The notes beneath the pieces are model-generated. The model did not search any database. It saw only the letters and a program-made list of their open reading frames with translations, and was not told the DNA's origin. The position numbers were made by a program, and so were the translations under genes. Shown in pieces: positions 1-8,240 of a stretch of DNA of 64,000 bases. Source of the DNA: Cernens ardua (lineage in GTDB: Bacteria; Pseudomonadota; Gammaproteobacteria; Pseudomonadales; Halomonadaceae); the NCBI RefSeq assembly GCF_051251085.1, contig NZ_JBPCZH010000001.1, positions 558,001 through 622,000 on the forward strand. The letters run 5' to 3'. Every line of letters begins with the position of its first letter. Positions within the stretch are counted from its first letter, which is position 1.

Positions 1-100
1 ACCTGGCAAAATATACTGCCCCACACTTGTCACGATATTGGCGACAAAACGTTAGCCATCAAGCCAAATTGGCACGAGACAACCAAATGTTTGCTTATCA

Positions 101-1165
101 ATGATTACCCTAGAACACATCACCAAAGTTTATGGTCAAGGCGCCTCCAGCGTAGAAGCACTGAAGGATGTCAATTTGCATGTCGCCAAAGGCAGCATCA
201 GCGGCGTTATTGGGCTTTCCGGTGCAGGTAAAAGCACACTCATCCGCTGCGTCAATCTGCTTGAACGCCCAACCTCGGGCAAGGTAACAATAGATGGAAC
301 AGACCTCACGCAATTGGATGCATCAGGACTGCGTAAGGCGCGCCACGGTATTGGAATGATTTTTCAACACTTCAATCTGCTTGAATCCCGTACCGTTGCG
401 GCCAATATTGCGCTGCCACTGGAGCTGATGAAGCGTGACAAAAACAGTATACGAAACCGCGTAGATGCTCTGTTGACACTTACAGGATTGAGCGGAATGG
501 GTGAACGTTACCCCAGCCAACTCTCGGGCGGGCAAAAGCAACGTGTAGCCATTGCGCGCGCACTGGCCAGTGAGCCAAAAGTGCTGCTGTGTGATGAAGC
601 GACCTCTGCGCTTGACCCTCATACGACACGCTCCATTCTGGAGCTGCTGAAAGAGATCAACCAACAGCTGGGCCTGACTATCCTACTAATCACCCACGAG
701 ATGGACGTCGTGAAGGCCATTTGTGACCAGGTGTCCCTGATCGAGGGTGGAGAATTGGTTGAAACAGCACCCATTGGCGCATTTTTTACCCATCCGGAAA
801 CCCCGGCCGGGCGGCATTTTATTTCGGATCAACTTGAGCTCGCTATTCCAGCCTCTTTATCCGCACGCCTGCTCCCGTCCGATCAGCTGTCTGCCTCTGA
901 TCACACGGCCTCCACAAGGGCAGCTCACCCGGTCGTTCGTCTGACGTTCTCGAGTGACAACGTCACTGCACCACTGATATCACAATTGGCACGTGAACAC
1001 GATCTGGATATCAGCATCATTGAAGCGCGCGTCGAATCAATTCAGACCCACACGCTGGGCCTGATGATTGCAGAGCTGATGGGTGATTCATCCAAAACCG
1101 ATAAGGTGATTACTCAATTGAAAGAACGTAACATGCATGTGGAGGTTCTTGGTCATGTTCTCTGA
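101..1165 (+). CDS. metN: Methionine ABC transporter ATP-binding protein MetN
   Basis: Cytoplasmic ATPase of the high-affinity D/L-methionine importer MetNIQ; it powers the MetI permease. The 354-residue protein has the ABC hallmarks in order: Walker A GLSGAGKST (residues 38-46), signature LSGGQKQR (about 142-149), Walker B ending LLCDEATSALDP, and the H-loop ITHEMD. Residues about 265-354 form the C-terminal NIL domain, which in this family binds methionine and mediates feedback inhibition of transport. Length matches E. coli MetN (343) closely. The ATG at 101 gives a normal N-terminus (MITLEHITKVY) but no clear Shine-Dalgarno is visible before it. The stop overlaps metI, pointing to one operon. 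No MetJ box or SAM riboswitch is recognisable in the 100 bases available upstream. Confidence 0.96.
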   Translation: MITLEHITKVYGQGASSVEALKDVNLHVAKGSISGVIGLSGAGKSTLIRCVNLLERPTSGKVTIDGTDLTQLDASGLRKARHGIGMIFQHFNLLESRTVAANIALPLELMKRDKNSIRNRVDALLTLTGLSGMGERYPSQLSGGQKQRVAIARALASEPKVLLCDEATSALDPHTTRSILELLKEINQQLGLTILLITHEMDVVKAICDQVSLIEGGELVETAPIGAFFTHPETPAGRHFISDQLELAIPASLSARLLPSDQLSASDHTASTRAAHPVVRLTFSSDNVTAPLISQLAREHDLDISIIEARVESIQTHTLGLMIAELMGDSSKTDKVITQLKERNMHVEVLGHVL

Positions 1166-1817
1166 ACTGAATAGCTGGATGATCCAGAACCTATGGCAAG
1201 CCACCCTGGACACCATCATCATGGTGGCCTTGAGCGGCATCATTTCCATTGGGGTAGGCATTTTGCTGGGCGTCGCCCTCTACGTAACGCATCCAGACCG
1301 TTTTCTTGCCAAACCCATTCTTCATCGTGTACTGGGATTAATCGTCAACATTGGCCGATCCATCCCGTTCATCATTTTAATGCTGGCTATTGTCCCCTTC
1401 ACCCGACTGATCATGGGAACATCCATCGGTTTAGGGGCGGCTATTGTCCCCTTAACAGTGGCAGCCATTCCGTTCGTCGCCCGCCTGATTGAGGGTGCTC
1501 TGAATGAGGTTTCCCCCGGATTGATAGAGACAGCGCAATCCATGGGCGCCACCCCCATGCAGATTATTGGAAAGGTACTTCTGCCGGAAGCCAAAAGTGG
1601 CATTATTACCTCGACCACCATTACCCTGATCACACTTATCAGCTATTCCGCAATGGCGGGCGCTGTAGGCGCAGGTGGACTCGGCGCAATTGGTATCAAC
1701 TACGGCTACAATCGGTATGATACGACGATTATGGTTATCACCGTCGTGATTACGGTGGTATTGGTGCAGATCATTCAATCATTGGGTGATTATCTGGTGA
1801 AAAGAACACGTCACTAA
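1155..1817 (+). CDS. metI: Methionine ABC transporter permease MetI
   Basis: Inner-membrane permease of MetNIQ, 220 residues with about five hydrophobic segments. The ABC permease EAA-type loop is visible as the stretch following LIETAQSMGATPMQ. The ATG at 1155 was chosen because GGAGG lies at 1141-1145, nine bases upstream; a longer reading from 1137 adds six residues (MWRFLV) with no ribosome site. The gene overlaps the end of metN by 11 bases, so translation is probably coupled. Family membership is clear by length (E. coli MetI is 217) and by position between metN and metQ. Confidence 0.95.
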   Translation: MFSELNSWMIQNLWQATLDTIIMVALSGIISIGVGILLGVALYVTHPDRFLAKPILHRVLGLIVNIGRSIPFIILMLAIVPFTRLIMGTSIGLGAAIVPLTVAAIPFVARLIEGALNEVSPGLIETAQSMGATPMQIIGKVLLPEAKSGIITSTTITLITLISYSAMAGAVGAGGLGAIGINYGYNRYDTTIMVITVVITVVLVQIIQSLGDYLVKRTRH

Positions 1818-1889
1818 TATCTCTTCTTCATGTAAAGAGAGATGGGATGATTGTGGTAACACGCACATTTTTGGAACAGGGAATCGCAC

Positions 1890-2702
1890 ATGAAAAATAG
1901 AAAAAAGGCACTCTTGCTGGGCGCAGGTATGCTAGTGGCAGGAAGCCTGCTGAGTGCTTGCAGCAGTCACAGGGAAGACCCCAACACGGTTAGCGTGGGC
2001 GTGATGGCCGGCCCTGAAGAACAGCTCATGGAAGTCGCAAAGCAGGTCGCCATGCAGCGTTATCACCTGAATGTAAAAATCATTCAGTTCAATGATTATG
2101 TGTCACCCAACTCTGCACTGGCCGACGGCAGTATCGATAGCAACGCCTATCAACACCTGCCCTATCTGAAGGCCATGGAGCAATCACGCGGCTATCATTT
2201 TGTCCCCGTAGGTAAAACCTTTATTTACCCCATCGGTGGATTTTCCAGTCGCTATAAATCCATGAGCCAACTGCCGGATGGCGCTACCATCGGGGTTCCA
2301 AATGATCCCTCCAACGAAGCCCGCTCGTTGCTGATTCTAGCAAAAGCTGGCCTGATCAAGCTCAGTGATCCTGACAGCCCAACCGCCTCACTGAGTGATA
2401 TTACGGATAACCCGCACAACTTCCATTTTGATGAACTGGATGCTGCCCAACTTCCACGCGCGCTGAGTGATGTTGATCTTGCCTTTATCACCAATACCTA
2501 TGCCCAGCCGGCAGGGCTTACTCTTGACGATGCCCTGATTCGTGAAGGCGCAGATTCACCTTATGTCAATTTGTTTGTAGTACGTCAGGGCGATCAGAAC
2601 GAAGAGAAAATCCATCATTTGGTTGAAGCTTTCCAAACCGATGCTGTAGCAGAACGTGCCCAGCAATTATTCCATGGTGGCGCTATCCCGGGCTGGAAAT
2701 AA
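1890..2702 (+). CDS. metQ: Methionine-binding lipoprotein MetQ
   Basis: Substrate-binding lipoprotein that delivers methionine, and in this family also methionine sulfoxide, to MetNI. The 270-residue precursor has a lipoprotein signal with lipobox LLSAC (Cys24), a basic start (MKNRKK) and a hydrophobic core. The mature part carries the NlpA/MetQ family sequence (VSVGVMAGPEEQLMEVAKQ, then FNDYVSPNSALADGSID). An AGGGA ribosome site lies eight bases before the ATG. It follows metI by 72 bases and completes the metNIQ order seen in E. coli. Confidence 0.95.
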   Translation: MKNRKKALLLGAGMLVAGSLLSACSSHREDPNTVSVGVMAGPEEQLMEVAKQVAMQRYHLNVKIIQFNDYVSPNSALADGSIDSNAYQHLPYLKAMEQSRGYHFVPVGKTFIYPIGGFSSRYKSMSQLPDGATIGVPNDPSNEARSLLILAKAGLIKLSDPDSPTASLSDITDNPHNFHFDELDAAQLPRALSDVDLAFITNTYAQPAGLTLDDALIREGADSPYVNLFVVRQGDQNEEKIHHLVEAFQTDAVAERAQQLFHGGAIPGWK

Positions 2703-2836
2703 CCACCTGGAGCTGGAAGCCTGTCACAAAAGAAGTTGGAAACAAGAGACAAGAGGCTTGCACGCATGACTATATGCGTCGAGCCTCCTTTAAACGAGAG
2801 GCTCCTGAAAAGAGGCCCCTGCAAAGAGAGAACCCT

Positions 2837-3289
2837 ATGTCCAATGACATGCTTCAACAGCAATTGAAGTCCTTGCTTGATACTACGGATTGGCTAACCA
2901 ATGCGGCACAAACAGTCGCTTTTATTCAGCAAAGTGTGGAGCAACTGAATTGGGTGGGATTTTATCTACAAACATCCCCCAGTTGGCTTACGCTGGGGCC
3001 CTTCCAGGGTAAGCCTGCATGTAACCCGATTTCCTTTGAAAAGGGAGTATGTGGTGCAGCAGCTACTTCCCGTCAGACACAACGTGTAGACGATGTACAT
3101 GCCTTCCCCGGCCATATCGCCTGTGATGCGGCCTCACGTTCTGAATTGGTTATCCCCATAATCATCGAAGGTGACGTTTGGGGGGTATTGGATATTGATA
3201 GTCCTGTTCCAAACAGATTTAGCAAGGAAGATCAGTCCACCATCGAGCAACTGTGCCAGATTTTTATTGAGGCCAGTGAATTCGATTAA
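2837..3289 (+). CDS. msrC: Free methionine-(R)-sulfoxide reductase (GAF domain)
   Basis: Thioredoxin-dependent reductase of free L-methionine-(R)-sulfoxide, cytoplasmic. The 150-residue protein is one GAF domain. Three cysteines sit at 62, 72 and 96; the 10- and 24-residue intervals equal those of the E. coli fRMsr cysteines (84, 94, 118), and the flanking KGVCGAAA and HIACDAASRSE are family hallmarks. The ATG at 2837 follows AGAGAG; an upstream in-frame reading from 2774 would add 21 residues of no recognisable kind and is rejected. The gene lies 134 bases after metQ on the same strand, so imported methionine sulfoxide could be reduced directly. Cotranscription with metNIQ is likely but not shown. 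Confidence 0.93.
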   Translation: MSNDMLQQQLKSLLDTTDWLTNAAQTVAFIQQSVEQLNWVGFYLQTSPSWLTLGPFQGKPACNPISFEKGVCGAAATSRQTQRVDDVHAFPGHIACDAASRSELVIPIIIEGDVWGVLDIDSPVPNRFSKEDQSTIEQLCQIFIEASEFD

Positions 3290-3450
3290 ATCGAACGGCA
3301 GGAATGTAATGAATATGGGGGCAAAGGGAAAGGTGAAGCTCAGAAGTGCAACCTTGATACGCACCCAATCAGCGGGCCCATCCCCCTATTCACGGAGGAC
3401 GCTCTGAAAGAGGCTCTTAAGCAAGGCATGAACATATGTTCTGGCCACAT

Positions 3451-3480
3451 ACCTTATATGAAAAAACCTTATATGAAAAA
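3451..3480. repeat. Perfect 15-bp tandem duplication
   Basis: ACCTTATATGAAAAA occurs twice head to tail (3451-3465 and 3466-3480) immediately before a terminator hairpin. Its A-run adds to the oligo-A side of that terminator. Confidence 0.9.
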
Positions 3481-3512
3481 AGCCTCGCACCCTTGGGCGG
3501 CGAGGCTTTTTT
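3481..3512. terminator. Bidirectional intrinsic terminator
   Basis: AGCCTCGC (3481-3488) pairs with GCGAGGCT (3500-3507), followed by five T and preceded by five A, so it can end transcripts from both sides: the metNIQ-msrC side on the plus strand and the tRNA-Val genes on the minus strand. Confidence 0.85.
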
Positions 3513-3547
3513 AGAGGCCAAGCGTGTAAGCTCGTACCCTTGAAATA

Positions 3548-3624
3548 TGGTAGGACCAAGCGGATTTGAACCGCTGACCTCCACGATGTCAACGTGGCGC
3601 TCTAACCAACTGAGCTATGGTCCT
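3548..3624 (-). tRNA. tRNA-Val(GAC), copy 1
   Basis: Full cloverleaf read on the minus strand: acceptor AGGACCA paired with TGGTCCT, D arm GCTC/GAGC, anticodon stem CCACG/CGTGG with loop TTGACAT (anticodon GAC), T loop TTCAAAT, encoded CCA. 77 nt. Identical to the copy at 3815-3891. Confidence 0.96.
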
Positions 3625-3814
3625 GTAATTTCTGTTATCTGCTATTACTAGTGTTAGCTACTACTTATATCTACTGCTACTAGTATTATCTACTACTGCT
3701 TAACCAGCCAATGAGAGCTAGTTGCTCAAAACCCAAATAGCATAACGGCAAGCTGCATGAGATGAACCGATAAATAAAAACGGCCAGCAGTGCTGCTTCC
3801 AAAAATCGTGAAAC

Positions 3815-3891
3815 TGGTAGGACCAAGCGGATTTGAACCGCTGACCTCCACGATGTCAACGTGGCGCTCTAACCAACTGAGCTATGGTCCT
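3815..3891 (-). tRNA. tRNA-Val(GAC), copy 2
   Basis: Same 77-nt sequence as the copy at 3548-3624, including encoded CCA and anticodon GAC. It is the promoter-proximal copy of a two-gene minus-strand unit; the 190-base spacer is low in complexity with reiterated CTACT/TACTAGT motifs. Confidence 0.96.
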
Positions 3892-3967
3892 GCTTTACGG
3901 AATAGCGAATTTCTGAAATAGCAAATATTGAGTAGCGAACTAATGCCGCCTTCTCAAGTGGTGCAGT

Positions 3968-3995
3968 ATTTTACCCATTTTTTCTTCAAATGCAA
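3968..3995 (-). promoter_or_regulatory. Probable sigma-70 promoter of the tRNA-Val pair
   Basis: On the minus strand TTGCAT (3995-3990) and TAAAAT (3973-3968) are separated by 16 bases, about 75 bases upstream of tRNA-Val copy 2. Confidence 0.55.
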
Positions 3996-4021
3996 TGACT
4001 TGTAGCATTAAAAATGCGGTA

Positions 4022-4051
4022 AATAAAAGAGGCTGACCTGACGGCCAGCCT
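4022..4051 (-). terminator. Possible terminator downstream of glpK
   Basis: Read on the minus strand, AGGCTG pairs with CAGCCT and is followed by CTTTTATTT. It lies about 120 bases beyond the glpK stop, so its assignment to glpFK is tentative. Confidence 0.45.
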
Positions 4052-4169
4052 GAATCATCCTGCACACTTGTCTCTACAAGCTACCTTGCGTAGTACGCTA
4101 CGCTACTTTTTATCATGCGAATATCTGCTTCAAGGGGTGTCGTTGTCATGCTGCTAACTTGCATAAGCC

Positions 4170-5705
4170 TCATGACGGTTCAACCGTAAAAGCCTTGGTT
4201 GCCTCCACCGCGCGTTTCCACCCGCCATAAAGCGCATCACGGGTTTTTCCATCCATTTCAGGTTTGAATACTTTGTCTTCAACCCATAGGCGCTGGATTT
4301 CAGCCTGATCCTTCCAGAATCCAACCGCGAGCCCTGCCAAATAAGCTGCGCCCAATGCTGTTGTTTCCGAAATTTTGGGGCGAATAACATCCACATCGAG
4401 AATGTCACTTTGAAACTGACCGAGGAAGTTGTTATTGATCGCCCCACCGTCCACACGCAACTCTTTCAGGGATAAGGCTGAGTCACTCAACATGGCATCC
4501 AGTACGTCGCGGGTCTGATACGCCATGGATTCCAGCCCGGCACGTATGAATTGCTCCTTGGAGGTCCCACGTGTTAAGCCAAAGATGGCGCCACGCACAT
4601 CGCTGCGCCAATGAGGTGCGCCCAATCCAACAAATGCCGGCACCATATAAACGCCGTCATTGGTTTGTGCCCGGATCGCATACTCTTCGCTATCACTGGC
4701 ACGCCCCAGCATACGCATTCCATCACGCATCCACTGCACTACCGAGCCGGCCACAAAAATCGACCCTTCCAGTACATATTCAACCTTGCCGTTCAATCCC
4801 CAGGCAATGGTAGTGAGCAGGCCATTTTTTGACGCCACTGGTGTATCACCCGTATTCATCATCATGAAACAGCCTGTGCCGTACGTATTCTTGGCCATAC
4901 CGGGTGAATAGCATGCTTGACCAAACAGGGCCGCATGCTGATCCCCGGCAATCCCTGCAATGGGTAATTCTTCCCCATAGAAATACTTGCCCTGGGTACG
5001 CCCCAGTACTTCGCTGGAATTGTGAACTTCCGGCAACATGGAACGGGGAACCTGCAGTATCTCCAGCAGCTCTTCATCCCAATCAAGCTCATGAATGTTG
5101 TAAAGCAATGTACGGCTGGCATTCGAATAATCGGTGACGTGGGATTTACCATTGGTCAAATTCCATACCAGCCAACTATCGATAGTGCCGAACAGCAACT
5201 CACCGTTCTCGGCTTTTTCACGAGCACCATCGACATGATCGAGAATCCACTTGATTTTGGTACCGGCAAAATAAGGATCGATTAACAAGCCGGTTTTTGC
5301 GCGAACTGTCTCCTCGTACCCCTGGGATTTCAGCTCTTCACAGATGTCACTTGTTTGGCGAGATTGCCAGACGATCGCGTTATAGATCGGTTGCCCTGTC
5401 GATTTTTCCCACACTACTGTCGTTTCGCGCTGATTGGTTATACCGATGGCTGCCAGATCTCCTCGTCTGACTTCAGCATTGTTGAGGACTTCGGTGATTG
5501 TGGTATACACACTCGTCATGATCTCGCGCGGGTTATGCTCCACCCAGCCGGGACGCGGAAAAATCTGAGTAAACTCACGCTGAGCAGAACCCACCACCTG
5601 ACCCGAGTGATCAAAGAGCATTGCCCTGGAACTTGTCGTTCCCTGATCAATGGCCAGGATATATTTGCAGCTCTCTTTGAGTGGCTCGGCATTTTCATTA
5701 TTCAT
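4170..5705 (-). CDS. glpK: Glycerol kinase GlpK
   Basis: Phosphorylates glycerol with ATP to sn-glycerol 3-phosphate in the cytoplasm, trapping glycerol entering through GlpF. The 511-residue FGGY kinase opens with the phosphate-binding motif AIDQGTTSSRAMLF and contains ITNQRETTVVWEK, YGTGCFMMMNTG and the FGGY C-terminal signature region with GLESMAYQTRDVLDAM. Length is slightly above E. coli GlpK (502), the excess lying in a 14-residue N-terminal leader. The ATG overlaps the glpF stop as ATGA and GGGAG lies upstream, so the two genes are translationally coupled. Control by the nearby GlpR is expected from the operator before glpF. Confidence 0.97.
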   Translation of the reverse strand: MNNENAEPLKESCKYILAIDQGTTSSRAMLFDHSGQVVGSAQREFTQIFPRPGWVEHNPREIMTSVYTTITEVLNNAEVRRGDLAAIGITNQRETTVVWEKSTGQPIYNAIVWQSRQTSDICEELKSQGYEETVRAKTGLLIDPYFAGTKIKWILDHVDGAREKAENGELLFGTIDSWLVWNLTNGKSHVTDYSNASRTLLYNIHELDWDEELLEILQVPRSMLPEVHNSSEVLGRTQGKYFYGEELPIAGIAGDQHAALFGQACYSPGMAKNTYGTGCFMMMNTGDTPVASKNGLLTTIAWGLNGKVEYVLEGSIFVAGSVVQWMRDGMRMLGRASDSEEYAIRAQTNDGVYMVPAFVGLGAPHWRSDVRGAIFGLTRGTSKEQFIRAGLESMAYQTRDVLDAMLSDSALSLKELRVDGGAINNNFLGQFQSDILDVDVIRPKISETTALGAAYLAGLAVGFWKDQAEIQRLWVEDKVFKPEMDGKTRDALYGGWKRAVEATKAFTVEPS

Positions 5706-6589
5706 TTTATGGCTCCCAGTTCATCAGCCTTTGCAATGTTCTGAATGTCATCCAACTGATTGACAGACGTTTCACTGGCTTTCTTTTGTAATGTTTTTTT
5801 CAATTCACGCTCACGGGCAGGCAAAAACGGGAATACCAACCATTGATAAACAGCAGACCCTACAACACCCCCTAGCAACGGACCCGCTATGGGGACCCAC
5901 CAGTAGTTGTCAACACCAGGGAATGCAGCACTTCCCCACCCCCCGAGGAAGGCAAAAATACGTGGACCAAGATCACGCGCCGGGTTGATCGCCCACCCTT
6001 CCAGATACCCCATGGATGCACCAATCAAGGCGACCAACAGGCCGATCATGAGTGCGCCCATATTGGCGGAGGGCGCCACTTCATTGAAATGCTCGGTAAT
6101 GGCGAAGATACCGGAAACCAATAGCGCCGTTAAAATGATTTCATCCATAAACGCATGCATGGGGGTGATGGATAACCCGGGAGATGTGAAAAATACACCA
6201 GCCGCACCACCCGCATCACGCGTCAAATTATGTACTTCATTAAAATGATCGATGACAGGTTGAAACAGTAAATAAACCACCAAAGCCCCTATCGCACCAC
6301 CAATAACCTGAGCAACCCAATAGGGTACCACTTTCTTCCATGAAAAATGTCGGAAGAGCGCCAAGGCTAGTGTTACCGCAGGATTGGCATGCGTACCCGT
6401 CACGGAACCAGTGGCATAAATCGCCATCGTGACTCCCAACCCCCAACACATCGCCACTCCCCAATAGGAGTTCAGGTATGGGCTTGGATCATAGAGGATC
6501 AACATGGCAGCGACAGAGTCGCCGAAAGCGATAATGATAAACACCGCAATGGCTTCCGAAATCAATTCACCCAAAAAATGCTTTTTCAT
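5702..6589 (-). CDS. glpF: Glycerol uptake facilitator GlpF
   Basis: Inner-membrane aquaglyceroporin for facilitated glycerol entry. The 295-residue protein has six membrane segments and both half-helix motifs intact: HANPAVTLA near residue 68 and NPARDLGPR near residue 200. The Asp after the second NPAR marks glycerol facilitators rather than water channels. GAGGTG sits seven bases before the ATG. The C-terminal cytoplasmic tail (about 35 residues, rich in Lys/Glu/Gln) is a little longer than in E. coli. It heads a glpF-glpK operon with a 4-base overlap. Confidence 0.96.
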   Translation of the reverse strand: MKKHFLGELISEAIAVFIIIAFGDSVAAMLILYDPSPYLNSYWGVAMCWGLGVTMAIYATGSVTGTHANPAVTLALALFRHFSWKKVVPYWVAQVIGGAIGALVVYLLFQPVIDHFNEVHNLTRDAGGAAGVFFTSPGLSITPMHAFMDEIILTALLVSGIFAITEHFNEVAPSANMGALMIGLLVALIGASMGYLEGWAINPARDLGPRIFAFLGGWGSAAFPGVDNYWWVPIAGPLLGGVVGSAVYQWLVFPFLPARERELKKTLQKKASETSVNQLDDIQNIAKADELGAIK

Positions 6590-6858
6590 TAGAACACCTC
6601 AACCACTGTTGAAAGCGTGCACCGTTTAACGGTTTTCGTCATGGAGAAGCAGCTCCGGAAGATGACACTCATATTGAATGTCATTTTCTACCACTGCCTG
6701 TCCGCCCTTCCTGCCAGTCGTATCTGTAAATGATGATGTTGAATGACGTATGTTCTTACAGGCACCACTTTTCAGCAGTAAAAAAGGTAAGAGTTCAACT
6801 GAAATATTCAAGCGACTCAGTCATACGGATTTTCGTCTGGCAACACTCAAACACCAAA

Positions 6859-6876
6859 ATGTTCGTTATCGAAACC
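6859..6876. promoter_or_regulatory. GlpR operator candidate upstream of glpFK
   Basis: ATGTTCG-TTAT-CGAAACC matches the ATGTTCG-N4-CGAACAT palindrome bound by GlpR in E. coli, perfect in the left arm and 4-5 of 7 in the right. It lies about 270 bases before the glpF start. Confidence 0.65.
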
Positions 6877-7112
6877 TATATCACTCACAGGACTGATACA
6901 ATGTGCAAACAAGGTATTTTGGAGCTACTTTGGTCTACAAATAGGCTAAAGTCTCACCTCTACGCACCAAAATATTGGCCTTTAGTAGGGTAAAAATGCG
7001 CCATGTTTAGATAAGTGAGCACGACACACGTCGCCAATTGAACAGAAAACAACGATCGCCTATACGTCATACTTCGATAACCGATAGACTTGAATAAGGG
7101 GTATGAGTGAAA

Positions 7113-7147
7113 GTAGTGAGTAGTGAGTAGTGAGCAGTGAGTAGTGA
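7113..7147. repeat. Five tandem copies of a 7-bp unit
   Basis: GTAGTGA is repeated five times head to tail; the fourth copy reads GCAGTGA. It ends about 125 bases before the glpR start. A unit that is not a multiple of three in non-coding DNA is a possible slippage site. Confidence 0.9.
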
Positions 7148-7271
7148 GTGCAAGAAGGGCGCAGGTCCATTTACGTCCAATGCTTTGCCATCAGAAAAAG
7201 TGTCACCACTATTAAGCACAACGCGGCGTTAACACCCCAGTGAATTGGTAACCACGAAAGGTAAAGAGATC

Positions 7272-8054
7272 ATGTCGAAGCGTGAGACGCACCTATCACC
7301 TCGCCACCAGAATATTATTGAACTGGTGAACGAGCAGGGATACGTCACCATTGAGGAGTTGAGTGAACATTTTGCCGTCACTCCGCAAACATTAAGACGC
7401 GATCTTAATCATCTGAGCGACCAGCAATTACTTCGTCGGGTACACGGGGGCGCAGGGCGGGTGGAATCGAGTACAACCAACCAGCCGTATTCCTCTCGAC
7501 AGGCACACAATGCAGAGGCCAAACAGCGTATCGCCCGACAAGTGGCGGCTAACATCCCGAATGACTGTTCATTGTTTATCAATATTGGCACCAGTACCGA
7601 AATGGTTGCACGCGCGCTCATGAATCATACAGGACTGGAAATAATCACCAACAACCTCAATGTTGCCGCTATTCTCCAACCCAAAGAGGATTTTACCGTC
7701 ATCGTGGCAGGAGGCACTGTGCGTAGCCATGACGGCGGTATCATTGGTGAAGCGACGATCGATTTTATCAATCAATTCAAGGTCGATTACGGCATCATCG
7801 GGATTAGCGGAATTGATAATGAGGATGGTGCTCTTCTTGAGTATGACTATCAGGAAGTCAGGGTTGCCCAGGCCATTATTCATAATTCCCGTAGGCGGCT
7901 ATTAGTGGCAGACAGCTCTAAATTCGGCCGTCGTGCGCTGGTCCGGCAAGGTAATATTACACAACTGGATGCAATTTATACCAATCAACGGCCCAATCAG
8001 ACACTTGTTGATCTGATGGAAAGCCACGATGTCACACTTCATGTCATTACCTGA
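7272..8054 (+). CDS. glpR: Glycerol-3-phosphate regulon repressor GlpR
   Basis: DeoR-family repressor of glp genes, released from DNA by glycerol 3-phosphate. The 260-residue protein has an N-terminal winged helix-turn-helix (RHQNIIELVNEQGYVTIEEL, then TPQTLRRDLNHL) and a C-terminal sugar-phosphate-sensing domain starting around residue 80 (INIGTSTEMVARAL, IVAGGTVRSHDGGIIGE). Close to E. coli GlpR in length (252) and in the DNA-recognition helix. The ATG at 7272 fits family starts; a TTG at 7245 would add nine residues. It sits between its likely targets glpFK and glpD, and palindromes of the GlpR type are present before both. Confidence 0.94.
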   Translation: MSKRETHLSPRHQNIIELVNEQGYVTIEELSEHFAVTPQTLRRDLNHLSDQQLLRRVHGGAGRVESSTTNQPYSSRQAHNAEAKQRIARQVAANIPNDCSLFINIGTSTEMVARALMNHTGLEIITNNLNVAAILQPKEDFTVIVAGGTVRSHDGGIIGEATIDFINQFKVDYGIIGISGIDNEDGALLEYDYQEVRVAQAIIHNSRRRLLVADSSKFGRRALVRQGNITQLDAIYTNQRPNQTLVDLMESHDVTLHVIT

Positions 8055-8154
8055 TTAGCCCCCCACTTGTTTTCTATAGAAGCAGCCCTTTCATGACCTT
8101 TCTTGCGGTTTAAAACTTTAGTTGCCCTCCCTTGCCGAGAAATTCAATATGGGG

Positions 8155-8195
8155 TATGTTCGTTTTCGAACAGTGAATTAATCGCAATCGAACAT
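8155..8195. promoter_or_regulatory. Tandem GlpR operators before glpD
   Basis: Two GlpR-type palindromes: ATGTTCG-TTTT-CGAACAG at 8156-8173 (13 of 14 arm positions) and TTAATCG-CAAT-CGAACAT at 8178-8195 (right arm perfect). Their centres are 22 bp apart, about two helical turns, so two repressor molecules could bind the same face. glpD starts 45 bases further on. Confidence 0.8.
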
Positions 8196-8240
8196 TACGG
8201 GCTTGAGCTTTCCGGTTCAGTCGTTCAATGGAGGTGAATC

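Larger units (their letters stand above)
6590..7271. other. Divergent glpF/glpR intergenic region
   Basis: About 680 bases without a convincing gene. It holds a GlpR-type operator (6859-6876), a weaker half-site like ATTTTCG at 6829-6835, and a 7-bp tandem repeat (7113-7147). Short ORFs within it have no recognisable sequence. Confidence 0.7.

Noticed and set aside
1..100. Possible MetJ box or SAM riboswitch before metN
   Set aside because: No AGACGTCT-like repeat or recognisable riboswitch core in the 100 bases available; the region is cut by the window edge.
7113..7147. CRISPR-like array
   Set aside because: Tandem 7-bp units without spacers; no cas gene in the window.
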